Shown: piece after piece, positions 1 to 6,783 of the stretch
Position numbering within the stretch: the stretch's first letter is position 1
Layout of the letters: every line of letters starts with the position of its first letter
Source: an uncultured Eubacteriales bacterium
Lineage (GTDB): Bacteria > Bacillota > Clostridia > Christensenellales > Borkfalkiaceae
Assembly (NCBI GenBank): GCA_905210545.1
Contig: CAJLXC010000036.1
Coordinates: 1-15,679 of the forward strand
Length of the DNA stretch: 15,679 bases
Reading direction: 5' to 3'
The notes under the pieces: generated by a model
Databases searched by the model: none
The model's input: only the letters and a program-made list of their open reading frames with translations
Told to the model about the DNA's origin: nothing
Program-made: the position numbers and the translations under genes

Positions 1-78
1 CTGATTGTCGCCGCCGCACGGTTTTAAAAGGTTTTAAGCAAATTTCATCGGTTATCTTGCGCAAATCGCGTGCCGTAA

Positions 79-107
79 TTGCTTTTTATTTTTCATTGTG
101 CTATTAT
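79..107 (+). promoter_or_regulatory. Promoter with extended -10 for the DUF3592-like gene
   Basis: TTGCTT at 79-84, a 17-bp spacer and TATTAT at 102-107, with TGTG at 97-100 giving a TGn extended -10. Expected transcription start is about 113-115, only 2-4 bases before the ATG at 117, so the mRNA would be essentially leaderless. Seen directly; activity is inferred. Confidence 0.6.
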
Positions 108-116
108 TATGTTACT

Positions 117-812
117 ATGAAAAATAAAAACGTTAGTCTGTTTATTACACTGTTTATCGCAATCGTCGCGTTTGCGGCGGTGGGCGCGATTACACTTGTT
201 AAAGAGAAACGATACGTTAAAAACGGCGTTAAAGCCGACGCCACGATAACGAACGTTACGGTAAACGCCGATTCCGACGAAGACAACTTGCGTTACGACG
301 TTTTCGTCGAATTCCGCGTTGACGGCGTAAAGCACAAAGGTCAGCTGGATTATTACGCTGTCGGAATGAAAAAAGGCGATACCGTTCCCGTTTATTATAT
401 GCCGGGTAATCCCGACGATTTTTCTTACGGAAAAGCAAACTACGTGCCGCCGATATTAAGCTTTTGCTCGGCGGGCGTGCTTTTTTTGTTTGAAATAATC
501 GTAATAACAGGTATGATAAGAGCGGCGAAGCTTAAACGGTTTAAAAACAGAAAAAAACTTGTCGTCGCTAAAATAGAGTCCTTTTCCGTAAACAGAAAGT
601 CCACGGTTTTAAATAAACACCCCGCAAAACTCGTCTGCAAGGACGAAAGCGGCAACGTTTATAAAACCAAATTGTTGTGCGAGGTTTACGAAAACTTTGT
701 CGTCGGGGACGAAATAAACGTATACGTAGCCGCAAGCGGTACAAAAAACTACGCGATAGACGTTAAAGAGTATTCCGAAAGGAAGCAAACGCCGTCTCCC
801 GCGACCGTCTGA
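117..812 (+). CDS. DUF3592-like two-helix membrane protein
   Basis: A 231-residue protein with a membrane helix at residues 7-28, an extracytoplasmic beta-rich domain at about 38-105 containing the DUF3592-like segment GDTVPVYYMPGNPDDF (87-102), a second helix at about 112-135, then a basic linker and a second beta-rich domain at 146-225 with a similar GDEINVYV segment. The two halves therefore look like repeats of one fold on opposite sides of the membrane. Function is unknown for the family. I chose ATG 117 because helix 1 starts just after it and an extended -10 promoter lies directly upstream; the frame also opens at TTG 57, which would lie upstream of that promoter. No Shine-Dalgarno sequence precedes ATG 117. 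The GNAT gene follows after 16 bases and probably shares the transcript. The family assignment is from pattern recall, not a search. Confidence 0.75.
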   Translation: MKNKNVSLFITLFIAIVAFAAVGAITLVKEKRYVKNGVKADATITNVTVNADSDEDNLRYDVFVEFRVDGVKHKGQLDYYAVGMKKGDTVPVYYMPGNPDDFSYGKANYVPPILSFCSAGVLFLFEIIVITGMIRAAKLKRFKNRKKLVVAKIESFSVNRKSTVLNKHPAKLVCKDESGNVYKTKLLCEVYENFVVGDEINVYVAASGTKNYAIDVKEYSERKQTPSPATV

Positions 813-828
813 TCGGATAAGAGAAATT

Positions 829-1311
829 ATGCAGGTGTTTATCAGAAAAGCCGAAAAAAAGGATATAAATAAAATCACCGAGCTGTTGCGCGAAGTTTTA
901 GAACTGCACGCGGCTATTCGTCCGGACATTTTCGTTTCGGGAACGACCAAATATACCGGGTCCGAGCTTGCGGCGATTATAGAAAATGAAAAAACGCCCG
1001 TGTTCGTTGCGGAAGGCGACGACGGAGAAGTGAAAGGTTACGCGTTTTGTCAGATAAAAGAGCCGCCTTTTTCCACGAATATGAGAAAGGTAAAATCTCT
1101 GTTTATAGACGACCTTTGCGTGGACGAAAACTGCCGGGGTTCGCACGTCGGGCAAACGCTTTTTTCGTTCGTGAAAGAATTTGCAAAGGGCGCGGGGTGT
1201 TACGATATAACCCTTAACGTGTGGGCGGGCAACGACAACGCCGTCAGGTTTTACGACAAGATGGGAATGTTCGTAAAAGAAACGCAGATGGAATTTATTC
1301 TGGATAAATAA
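829..1311 (+). CDS. GNAT-family N-acetyltransferase
   Basis: A 160-residue single-domain protein with the GNAT fold order. It has N-terminal IRKAEKKDINKITELL typical of the first strand and helix, a central strand pair at about 57-78, motif A at 92-112 with IDDLCVDENCRG then the acetyl-CoA pyrophosphate loop RGSHVGQ (103-109), and motif B at 128-147 with N135/N137, R140, FY and KMGM. Such enzymes transfer an acetyl group from acetyl-CoA to an amine on a protein, peptide or small molecule; the substrate cannot be read from sequence. The loop is RGSHVG rather than the canonical RGxGxG/A, a mild deviation common in this family. It lies 16 bases after the DUF3592-like gene, with a weak AAGAGA ribosome site, suggesting co-transcription. 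A 16-bp AT-rich palindrome follows the stop. Confidence 0.9.
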   Translation: MQVFIRKAEKKDINKITELLREVLELHAAIRPDIFVSGTTKYTGSELAAIIENEKTPVFVAEGDDGEVKGYAFCQIKEPPFSTNMRKVKSLFIDDLCVDENCRGSHVGQTLFSFVKEFAKGAGCYDITLNVWAGNDNAVRFYDKMGMFVKETQMEFILDK

Positions 1312-1337
1312 TCGGCTTTTGCGGCGGCAAAGCAGGA

Positions 1338-1353
1338 AATTTTTGCAAAAATT
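1338..1353. promoter_or_regulatory. 16-bp AT-rich perfect palindrome upstream of the phosphatase promoter
   Basis: AATTTTTGCAAAAATT is a perfect 16-bp palindrome ending 19 bp before the TTGACA of the next promoter. It could be an operator or the weak end of the preceding transcript. It is too short and has too small a loop to be a convincing terminator. Confidence 0.35.
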
Positions 1354-1372
1354 AAAAGAAAGCGTTAAAATT

Positions 1373-1402
1373 TTGACAAACCGCGGCAAAATGTGCTAAT
1401 AT
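1373..1402 (+). promoter_or_regulatory. Promoter for the LMW phosphatase-cvpA pair
   Basis: Consensus TTGACA at 1373-1378, an 18-bp spacer and TAATAT at 1397-1402, preceded by TGTG at 1392-1395 (TRTG-type extended -10). Predicted start is about 1409, leaving a leader of about 60 nt to the phosphatase start. Confidence 0.75.
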
Positions 1403-1472
1403 GTAGTCGCGAAACAAACGACAGGAACGCATATTTACCGAATTTGACTGCAACCGGGGGACTGTGAATATA

Positions 1473-1931
1473 ATGATAAAGATAACTTTCGTATGTTACG
1501 GCAATATTTGCAGGTCGCCCTTAGCTGAATTTTTGTTTCGCGATCTGCTCGGAGAAAAGGGCAAATCGGAGAAGTTTCTCGTCCGCTCGAAAGCCACGAG
1601 TTCGGAAGAACTCGGCAACCCCGTTTATCCGCCCGTTAAAAGGATACTGGACAGAATGGGCATAGACTGCTCGCAAAAGCGCGCGGAAAAACTGCGGTCG
1701 GAGGACTACGCTTTTTCTGATTTGTTTATCGGAATGGACGGCAGAAACGTCCGGGATATGCAGAGAATTTTCGGCGGCGATCCGCAGAACAAGATAAAAA
1801 AGCTTATGGAATATGCGGGCGAAAACAAAGACGTTGCCGATCCTTACTGGACGGGCGATTACGAAACGGCTTTTTGCGATATAGTCCGCGGAATAAACGG
1901 GCTATATAATACGTCGGAAAAAGAAAGATAA
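1473..1931 (+). CDS. Low-molecular-weight protein-tyrosine phosphatase
   Basis: A 152-residue protein, the usual LMW-PTP length (about 150). The phosphate-binding loop CX5R is at residues 8-15, CYGNICRS, with nucleophile C8 and R14. The second family cysteine C13 is present. The general-acid segment is VADPYW at 121-126 with D123, and MDGRNVRDM at 88-96 matches the family MDxxNxxxL region. It hydrolyses phosphotyrosine (or phosphoarginine in the YwlE branch) in the cytoplasm; which of the two cannot be decided here. ATG 1473 gives the standard MIKITFVC beginning, with GGGGGA at 1456-1461 upstream. An in-frame GTG at 1464 would add three residues but sits only 2 bases from that purine run. No tyrosine kinase gene is nearby. 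A hairpin separates it from cvpA, 57 bases downstream. Confidence 0.93.
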   Translation: MIKITFVCYGNICRSPLAEFLFRDLLGEKGKSEKFLVRSKATSSEELGNPVYPPVKRILDRMGIDCSQKRAEKLRSEDYAFSDLFIGMDGRNVRDMQRIFGGDPQNKIKKLMEYAGENKDVADPYWTGDYETAFCDIVRGINGLYNTSEKER

Positions 1932-1935
1932 TCAA

Positions 1936-1957
1936 GACGGAGCATATCCGCTCCGTC
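1936..1957 (+). other. Intergenic hairpin without T-run
   Basis: GACGGAGC (1936-1943), a six-base loop and GCTCCGTC (1950-1957) form a perfect 8-bp stem just after the phosphatase stop. No T-run follows, so it is more likely an mRNA-stabilising or processing hairpin, or a partial attenuator, than a full intrinsic terminator. Confidence 0.5.
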
Positions 1958-1988
1958 CGATATAAAATTATAAGAGGGTTTAGAAAAA

Positions 1989-3308
1989 ATGTTTACTTAT
2001 GCAATTGTAGGATTCAGCGCGTTGTGCGTTGTCGGCGGATTTCTTTTCGGACTTATCCGCGGCTTTAACAGGTCTTTGTTGAGACTTATTCTCGTTGCGG
2101 TCAGCGTTGCTCTGGCGTGGTTTCTGCGCGGCGTTATCGTCAACCTGATATTGAAAATCAATATTCAGGGCAAAACGATAGAACAGTTTCTTACGGATAT
2201 GCTCGTGAACAACGGCGCGTCTATACCCGACAGCGTAACGAATCTCGTTTTCGTTCTCGTACAGATAATCGCAAGCGTTATTTGTTTTATTCTCTTGTTT
2301 TTCTTGCTCAGGTTCATCACCTGGTCGCTGATTTATCCGTTCCTTAAACTTGTCGTGAGAAAAGGCGCGAATAAGAGAGCGTTGCTCGGCGGCGTTATAG
2401 GTCTTTTGCAGGGCGTGCTGGTGGCGTTCGTGTTCTGCGTTCCCGTAACCGGCATTGCGGGGCAACTCAATACTATGGTTACCGCTATGAGCGAGGTGAA
2501 AGTCAACGGCGAAGCTCTCGTTCCCGCGGAGGTTTCTTCGCAGATAGAAAGCATCGGGCTTAACGATTATCAGAACTCCGCGCTCGGCAAATTTTATATC
2601 AAAACGGGCGGCGGATTGTATAATAAGATGACTTCCGCAAAAGACAGAAACGGCAACAACGTTTCTCTCGAAGCGGCTATAAAAGCCCTCAGCGCGTCCG
2701 CGAAAGTCGCGAACAGCTTGTCGGATGCCGCCAACGCGGACTTCTCCCAAGGTATAACCGCAGAAAATAAAGACGCGCTCGTCAGCGCGTTGAGAACTAT
2801 AGACGACGTTCAGAAAAACGAGTTAAGCGACGAAGACGCGAAACGTATCGTAAACGAGCTTATCACGGGCGTGGTGGAAGCCGCGGGCGGCTCGGAAGGC
2901 GGAGAAGGCAACTTCACTCTTCCCGAGAATTTCGATATAGGCAAGCTGGAAGCCGGCGCGGCGGCAGACGCGGTGGAAGCGATTTACGGTTATACCGAAA
3001 GAATGAACGACGAAACCAAGACCGACGAAGAAAAACAGCTTACTCAGGAAAAAGCCGCTAAAATCGTAAACGGTATTGCCAAAAACGAAGAATTCATCAC
3101 TTCCATCACCGGCAGCGACACGAGTCTCGTGGGCGATATAAGCGAAGAAGACAAGACTACTATGACCGCCGAAATAGAAAAGCTCAAAACGGACGGCACT
3201 ATAAACGACGAAACCGCGGCTTCTCTTAAAAAACTGCTCGGCATAACCGCAACGTCACCTTCGGGCGAAGGCGGCGCGGCGACCGGCGGAGAATCGGCAG
3301 CGGCTTAA
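1989..3308 (+). CDS. CvpA-family membrane protein with long acidic C-terminal region
   Basis: A 439-residue protein. Residues 1-160 match the CvpA fold: helices at about 4-24, 32-56, 85-118 and 132-158, with the family turn GLIRGFNRSLLRL (21-33) and the helix-4 entry RALLGGVIGLLQGVLVAF. CvpA proteins are about 160-180 residues and are linked in E. coli to colicin V production and envelope or bile-salt tolerance; the molecular role is unsettled. The remaining ~280 residues are outside the family: hydrophilic and rich in Glu, Asp, Ala, Lys, mostly predicted helical, with Gly/Ser linkers at about 299-305 and 422-436. Topology should place this tail on one face of the membrane, and no cell-wall anchor is seen. 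AGAGGG (1973-1978) lies 10 bases before ATG 1989. It probably shares the promoter at 1373. The tail function is unknown. Confidence 0.8.
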   Translation: MFTYAIVGFSALCVVGGFLFGLIRGFNRSLLRLILVAVSVALAWFLRGVIVNLILKINIQGKTIEQFLTDMLVNNGASIPDSVTNLVFVLVQIIASVICFILLFFLLRFITWSLIYPFLKLVVRKGANKRALLGGVIGLLQGVLVAFVFCVPVTGIAGQLNTMVTAMSEVKVNGEALVPAEVSSQIESIGLNDYQNSALGKFYIKTGGGLYNKMTSAKDRNGNNVSLEAAIKALSASAKVANSLSDAANADFSQGITAENKDALVSALRTIDDVQKNELSDEDAKRIVNELITGVVEAAGGSEGGEGNFTLPENFDIGKLEAGAAADAVEAIYGYTERMNDETKTDEEKQLTQEKAAKIVNGIAKNEEFITSITGSDTSLVGDISEEDKTTMTAEIEKLKTDGTINDETAASLKKLLGITATSPSGEGGAATGGESAAA

Positions 3309-3343
3309 ACGGAGCGTAAAAAAGCAGGTAAAATCAACCGACG

Positions 3344-3375
3344 CGGCGGCGAAGACGGAAACGAATTCGCCGCCG
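3344..3375 (+). other. GC-rich hairpin after cvpA-like gene
   Basis: CGGCGGCGAA (3344-3353) and TTCGCCGCCG (3366-3375) form a perfect 10-bp stem with a 12-base loop. It is followed by A-runs, not T-runs, so it is not a classical intrinsic terminator for the + strand. It may mark the end of the cvpA-like mRNA. Confidence 0.45.
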
Positions 3376-3435
3376 AAAAAATTTAAAAACAAATTTTAAA
3401 AAAGTATTGACATAACGTTTTTGCTATGTTACACT
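3376..3435 (+). promoter_or_regulatory. Strong promoter with A-rich upstream element for the ABC exporter
   Basis: An almost pure A/T stretch at 3376-3406 with A-runs (UP-element-like) adjoins TTGACA at 3407-3412. A 17-bp spacer leads to TACACT at 3430-3435, preceded by TATG at 3425-3428 (extended -10). Predicted start is about 3442, 4 bases before the hairpin at 3446. Confidence 0.75.
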
Positions 3436-3445
3436 GAATGCGTAA

Positions 3446-3486
3446 AAGACTTTAATCTTCGTTTAGATTAAAGTCTTGATTTTTTA
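3446..3486 (+). terminator. Terminator-like hairpin in the ABC exporter leader (possible attenuator)
   Basis: AAGACTTTAATCT (3446-3458) pairs perfectly with AGATTAAAGTCTT (3465-3477) across a 6-base loop, followed by GA and six T (3480-3485). It lies between the predicted start (~3442) and the ribosome site at 3489-3493, so it would form at the extreme 5' end of the mRNA. It may attenuate transcription, protect the 5' end, or act as a DNA operator. No alternative antiterminator pairing is visible in the short leader. Confidence 0.6.
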
Positions 3487-3499
3487 TCAGAGGTTTTTT

Positions 3500-5374
3500 A
3501 TGGACGAGGTCAGACCGCGACGTAAGTCGTACGAAAACAACGTAAACAGAATTCCCGATTACGAATATCTTTTTCAGGAAGAAACGGGTAAAAAAGGGAA
3601 AAAGAATTCGCACTTTTTGAGGAAGATATTAAAGATGAATATCTGGTCGCTTATTCTTGCGGCTTTTGTTTATCTTTTGCAGGCTTCGCCTACCTGGGCA
3701 ATGCCGATAATCTCTTCTAACATAATAAACATTGCGACTGAAACTCTTAAAAACGGAACGGGCGTGACGGCGGAAGTATGGCGCGCGGTCGCGATAAACG
3801 CGATTATTCTCGCGATTCTGATTTTGCAGAATATTCCTTCCACGATGTGGTGCTGGAAAATCAACAGCACGATGCTCCGCCGTACCAGCGCGGGAATCAA
3901 AGGCGCGGTCGTAAGAAAGCTGCAAAGCCTTTCGATTACCTATCACAAAGACATAGAGTCGGGCAAAATTCAGTCAAAATTCTTAAAAGACACCGTAGAA
4001 GTGGATAACTTTTTCAGGCTCGTGGCGTTTTCGCTTATTCAAAGCCTTATAAACGCGATCGTTTCCATAAGCATTTCGGTTTATAAAAACGGGCTTATTT
4101 CTCTTTTCTTTCTTCTCGTTATCCCCGTAAACGTGGGGCTTACGTTTTTGTTCAGAAGAAAAGTCAGACAGGTAAACCACGATTTCAGACAAAAGAACGA
4201 AGACGTTTCCGTAAAGCTTACGAATATGCTCACGATGATGCCCGTAACCAAAGCGCACGGACTCGAAAGCACGGAGATTTCTTCGGTAGAAAAATCCATC
4301 GCCAAGCTCACGGGCTCGGGTATAGAAATGGATAAGGCTTACGGCAAGTTCGGCGCATGCTCCTGGGTTACAAACACGCTCTTGTCCGCGCTGTGTCTTG
4401 TGTTCTGCGTGGTTCTCGCGCTTATCGGACGAATAACCATAGGCGAAGTGGTTTTGTATCAGTCGCTTTTTACTTCGATCAGCAGCAGCATATCCTCGCT
4501 TATCGGTATTTTCCCGCAGCTTACTTCGGGTATGGAAGCGTTGTCTTCCGTTTCCGAAATAATGAACGCCAAAGACGTGGAAATGAATATCGGCAAAAAA
4601 ACCATTCACGAAATAGACGGCAACGTGAAATTCGACCACGTTTCTTACAGATACCCCGATTCTCCCGAATTCGTGGTTAAAGATTTCAATCTCGCGGTAA
4701 AGAGCGGCGAATGTATCGCCGTCGTTGGCGCGTCGGGTTCGGGCAAATCGACCATAATGAACCTTATAATAGGTTTTCTCGTGCCGACGGAGGGCAGAGT
4801 GCTTATAGACGGCAAGCCGCTGACGGAGCTTAACCTTTCGGAATACCGCCACCATATATCGGTCGTGCCGCAAAACAGCATACTTTTCTCCGGCACGGTA
4901 AGAGAAAACATCACTTACGGTTTAAGCGGTTATTCCGAAGAGCAGTTAAACAAGGTCGTGGAAATGGCAAACTTAAACGAGTTCGTTAATAATCTTCCGC
5001 AGGGGCTGGATACGAGAATAGGCGAAAACGGAGATAAGCTTTCCGGCGGGCAGAAGCAGAGAATAACAATCGCCCGCGCGCTGATAAGAGATCCGCGAAT
5101 CCTTATTTTAGACGAAGCCACTTCCGCGCTCGACAACATATCGGAATATCACGTGCAGAAAGCTATCGCTTCTTCTATAAAGGGCAGAACCACTTTCATC
5201 GTCGCGCACAGGCTTTCCACGATAAGGGACGCGGACAGAATCGTAGTTATGGAGCGCGGCGTTGCCGTAGAAATCGGCACGTACGAAGAGCTTATGGAGA
5301 AGAAGGGTAAATTTTATGAACTTAAATGCCTTAACGAAATGAACCTTAAAACGGCGGAAGAGGGGTTGTCGTAA
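3500..5374 (+). CDS. ABC exporter, fused membrane and ATPase domains (ABCB/MsbA-like)
   Basis: A 624-residue half-transporter expected to work as a dimer. After a basic, cytoplasmic N-terminus (1-46) come about six membrane helices between 47 and 345, then the ATPase domain from about 375. It has Walker A GASGSGKST (410-418), Q-loop Q458 in VVPQNSILFSG, signature LSGGQ (514-518), Walker B ILILDEATSALD (534-545) and switch H570 in AHRLST. All catalytic residues are intact. Family members export lipids, drugs or peptides; no peptidase domain is present and the substrate cannot be read. ATG 3500 is chosen because AGAGG (3489-3493) lies 6 bases before it; the upstream in-frame TTG at 3476 is inside the leader hairpin. 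No partner half-transporter or dedicated regulator gene adjoins it, so homodimer is the simplest reading. The leader hairpin suggests regulation at transcription elongation. Confidence 0.93.
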   Translation: MDEVRPRRKSYENNVNRIPDYEYLFQEETGKKGKKNSHFLRKILKMNIWSLILAAFVYLLQASPTWAMPIISSNIINIATETLKNGTGVTAEVWRAVAINAIILAILILQNIPSTMWCWKINSTMLRRTSAGIKGAVVRKLQSLSITYHKDIESGKIQSKFLKDTVEVDNFFRLVAFSLIQSLINAIVSISISVYKNGLISLFFLLVIPVNVGLTFLFRRKVRQVNHDFRQKNEDVSVKLTNMLTMMPVTKAHGLESTEISSVEKSIAKLTGSGIEMDKAYGKFGACSWVTNTLLSALCLVFCVVLALIGRITIGEVVLYQSLFTSISSSISSLIGIFPQLTSGMEALSSVSEIMNAKDVEMNIGKKTIHEIDGNVKFDHVSYRYPDSPEFVVKDFNLAVKSGECIAVVGASGSGKSTIMNLIIGFLVPTEGRVLIDGKPLTELNLSEYRHHISVVPQNSILFSGTVRENITYGLSGYSEEQLNKVVEMANLNEFVNNLPQGLDTRIGENGDKLSGGQKQRITIARALIRDPRILILDEATSALDNISEYHVQKAIASSIKGRTTFIVAHRLSTIRDADRIVVMERGVAVEIGTYEELMEKKGKFYELKCLNEMNLKTAEEGLS

Positions 5375-5416
5375 TTTGTTTTATAACCGCGAATCGGTAC
5401 TTTATCGCTCATTTCA

Positions 5417-5445
5417 TTGACAAAAAACATTATTTCTGTTATATT
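5417..5445 (+). promoter_or_regulatory. Promoter for the Cys4/Lys-Ala-rich protein
   Basis: TTGACA at 5417-5422, a 17-bp spacer and TATATT at 5440-5445 with TG at 5437-5438 (extended -10). Predicted start is about 5452, giving a leader of about 30 nt with AAGGAG at 5466-5471. Confidence 0.78.
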
Positions 5446-5480
5446 TTACTTAGAAAAAGATTAAAAAGGAGAATCAGCTT

Positions 5481-5786
5481 ATGTCTTTAACAAAAAAACA
5501 GAAAGAAATAGACAAAATGAAGTGGGAAAAGAGCGAACAACTCGGTAAAGACGCTTGCGGCTCGTTCGATTTTTGCGGGAAATGCGACAAATCGTTGGAA
5601 AATCCCTGCGATAAAGCGTATTCGTCATTTAAAAAAGACGTAAAGCCCGCTGCTAAACCGAGAAAGCAAACCGTAAAAGCCAAAGAAGAACCGGCAAAAG
5701 CAACGACTAAAAAGACTAAAACCGCCGCAAACGAAGTCGCCGCGACAAAGGTCGTTAAGAAACGCGCGGCAAAGAAAACCGTATAA
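5481..5786 (+). CDS. Small four-cysteine protein with histone-H1-like basic tail
   Basis: A 101-residue protein I do not recognise. The N-terminal third has four cysteines, C26, C32, C35 and C43, spaced C-x5-C-x2-C-x7-C within CGSFDFCGKCDKSLENPC, compatible with one Zn or Fe-S site. From residue 53 the chain is dominated by Lys, Ala, Pro and Thr (for example KPAAKP, KKTKTAA, KKRAAKKTV), like the disordered DNA-binding tails of histone H1 and bacterial H1-like proteins. There is no signal peptide or membrane helix. A nucleoid-associated or nucleic-acid-binding role is inference from composition only; a low-complexity solubility tail is the alternative. It has its own consensus promoter, an AAGGAG site 9 bases before ATG 5481, and its own terminator, so it is probably well expressed and monocistronic. 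Confidence 0.82.
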   Translation: MSLTKKQKEIDKMKWEKSEQLGKDACGSFDFCGKCDKSLENPCDKAYSSFKKDVKPAAKPRKQTVKAKEEPAKATTKKTKTAANEVAATKVVKKRAAKKTV

Positions 5787-5813
5787 AAACAATAAATAAT
5801 ACGAGAAACGCGA

Positions 5814-5849
5814 AACCGAGAAAACGATTTGCGTTTTTTGGTTGTTTTT
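5814..5849 (+). terminator. Intrinsic terminator after the Cys4 protein gene
   Basis: AACCGAGAAAACG (5814-5826) pairs with CGTTTTTTGGTT (5832-5843), including G-U pairs and one bulged A, around a 5-base loop, followed by GTTTTT to 5849. The stem is weak in GC content but well placed 27 bases after the stop. Confidence 0.55.
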
Positions 5850-5864
5850 GAAAAAATCAAGTAA

Positions 5865-5893
5865 TTTTAAATGATTTTTACGTAAAATAGAAT
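5865..5893 (+). promoter_or_regulatory. Weak candidate promoter for the DUF2238-like gene
   Basis: TAGAAT at 5888-5893 is a good -10, but the hexamer 17 bp upstream (TTTTAA, 5865-5870) matches the -35 consensus at only three positions, and no TGn is present. Listed because the preceding gene appears to have a terminator. Confidence 0.25.
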
Positions 5894-5918
5894 TATACCT
5901 AAAGAGAAAGGTCGGAAA

Positions 5919-6752
5919 ATGCAAAAAAAAGAAAAAGCCGTCAAAACAAAGAAAACCCGTCAGGAAAAAATACAGATAGTCGCGTATTCGATTACGCTTG
6001 CAAGTTTTATAATCCCCGTCATATACCTCGTTTTTAAGATGATTTTCGGAACGCTGGATAAATCGGACGCGGGATATCACTCCAACGCAGACTACGTGCT
6101 GATGATAGCGCAATGTCTTTTAGGCGCGCTCGTTATAAACGTTCCTACCATATTAGGTAAAAGGTTTCGTTTCGAAGTGCCGCCGTTTTTGTATGTGTTT
6201 TTCATTTTCTTTTTGTATTGTTCTATATTTCTTGGCGAGGTGAGAAGCTTTTATTATAAATTTACCTGGTGGGACAGCTTTCTGCACGGAAGCAGCAGTC
6301 TGATGCTCGGATTTTTCGGGTTTATGGTCATAACGATTTTAAACCGCGACGAAAACACCGTAATGCATCTTTCGCCGTTTTTCGTGTGTCTGTTCTCGTT
6401 CTGCTTTGCCGTAACGGTAGGCGCGCTGTGGGAGATTTACGAGTTTACGTTCGACGGATTGCTCGGACTCAATATGCAGAAGTTTATGCTTTCCGACGGA
6501 ACTATGCTCGTCGGTCACGAGGCTCTTAAAGATACGATGAAAGACATTATAACCGATTCGCTCGGCGCGTTGACCGCAACGATAATCGGATATATCGGGT
6601 TAAAGAAAAATCAGAAATGGCTTATACCTAAAATTACCGAGGCAGAAGCGAAAGAAGAAAAGCCCGTTCCGCCCGAAACGATAGTTCCCGTGTCTGAAAC
6701 AGAACGAGCAGAAGCGGAAATAGCCGCTTCGGAAGAAAAAGGCAAAGCTTAA
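5919..6752 (+). CDS. DUF2238/YjdF-like polytopic membrane protein
   Basis: A 277-residue protein with a Lys-rich cytoplasmic start (1-18), about six membrane helices between 19 and 228, and a soluble Glu/Ala/Pro-rich tail (about 236-277). Polar residues are clustered in or at helices: E107, WWDSFLHGSSS (117-127), GALWEIYEFTFD (168-179) and DTMKDIITDSLGA (205-217). This W-D-x2-H / A-x-WE-x2-E / D-x7-D pattern resembles the DUF2238 (YjdF) family of uncharacterised membrane proteins; the membership is recalled, not searched. The embedded acids and His look like an active or metal/ion-binding site, but no reaction is known to me. GAAAGG (5906-5911) lies 7 bases before ATG 5919. It ends before a shared bidirectional terminator opposite transketolase. 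Confidence 0.78.
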   Translation: MQKKEKAVKTKKTRQEKIQIVAYSITLASFIIPVIYLVFKMIFGTLDKSDAGYHSNADYVLMIAQCLLGALVINVPTILGKRFRFEVPPFLYVFFIFFLYCSIFLGEVRSFYYKFTWWDSFLHGSSSLMLGFFGFMVITILNRDENTVMHLSPFFVCLFSFCFAVTVGALWEIYEFTFDGLLGLNMQKFMLSDGTMLVGHEALKDTMKDIITDSLGALTATIIGYIGLKKNQKWLIPKITEAEAKEEKPVPPETIVPVSETERAEAEIAASEEKGKA

Positions 6753-6783
6753 AACCTCAGGCAACAAGCCGTGACAACAAATA

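Noticed and set aside
57..116. N-terminal extension of the first gene from a TTG codon
   Set aside because: It lies upstream of, and overlaps, the extended -10 promoter, lacks a ribosome site and adds no recognisable sequence before the first membrane helix.
1444..1474. Second promoter TTGACT...TATAAT over the phosphatase start
   Set aside because: The 19-bp spacer is poor and the start site would lie inside the coding region; the promoter at 1373 explains the gene.
1980..2750. 256-codon antisense frame opposite the cvpA-like gene
   Set aside because: Composition is that of a codon-bias shadow, with no ribosome site or domain.
3344..3375. Intrinsic terminator for the cvpA-like gene
   Set aside because: The stem is strong but followed by A-runs, so there is no U-tract on either transcribing strand.
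3438..3455. Five-codon leader peptide (MRKRL) running into the ABC exporter hairpin
   Set aside because: Its ATG falls 2 bases before the predicted transcription start (~3442), so it would not be transcribed intact, and it has no ribosome site.
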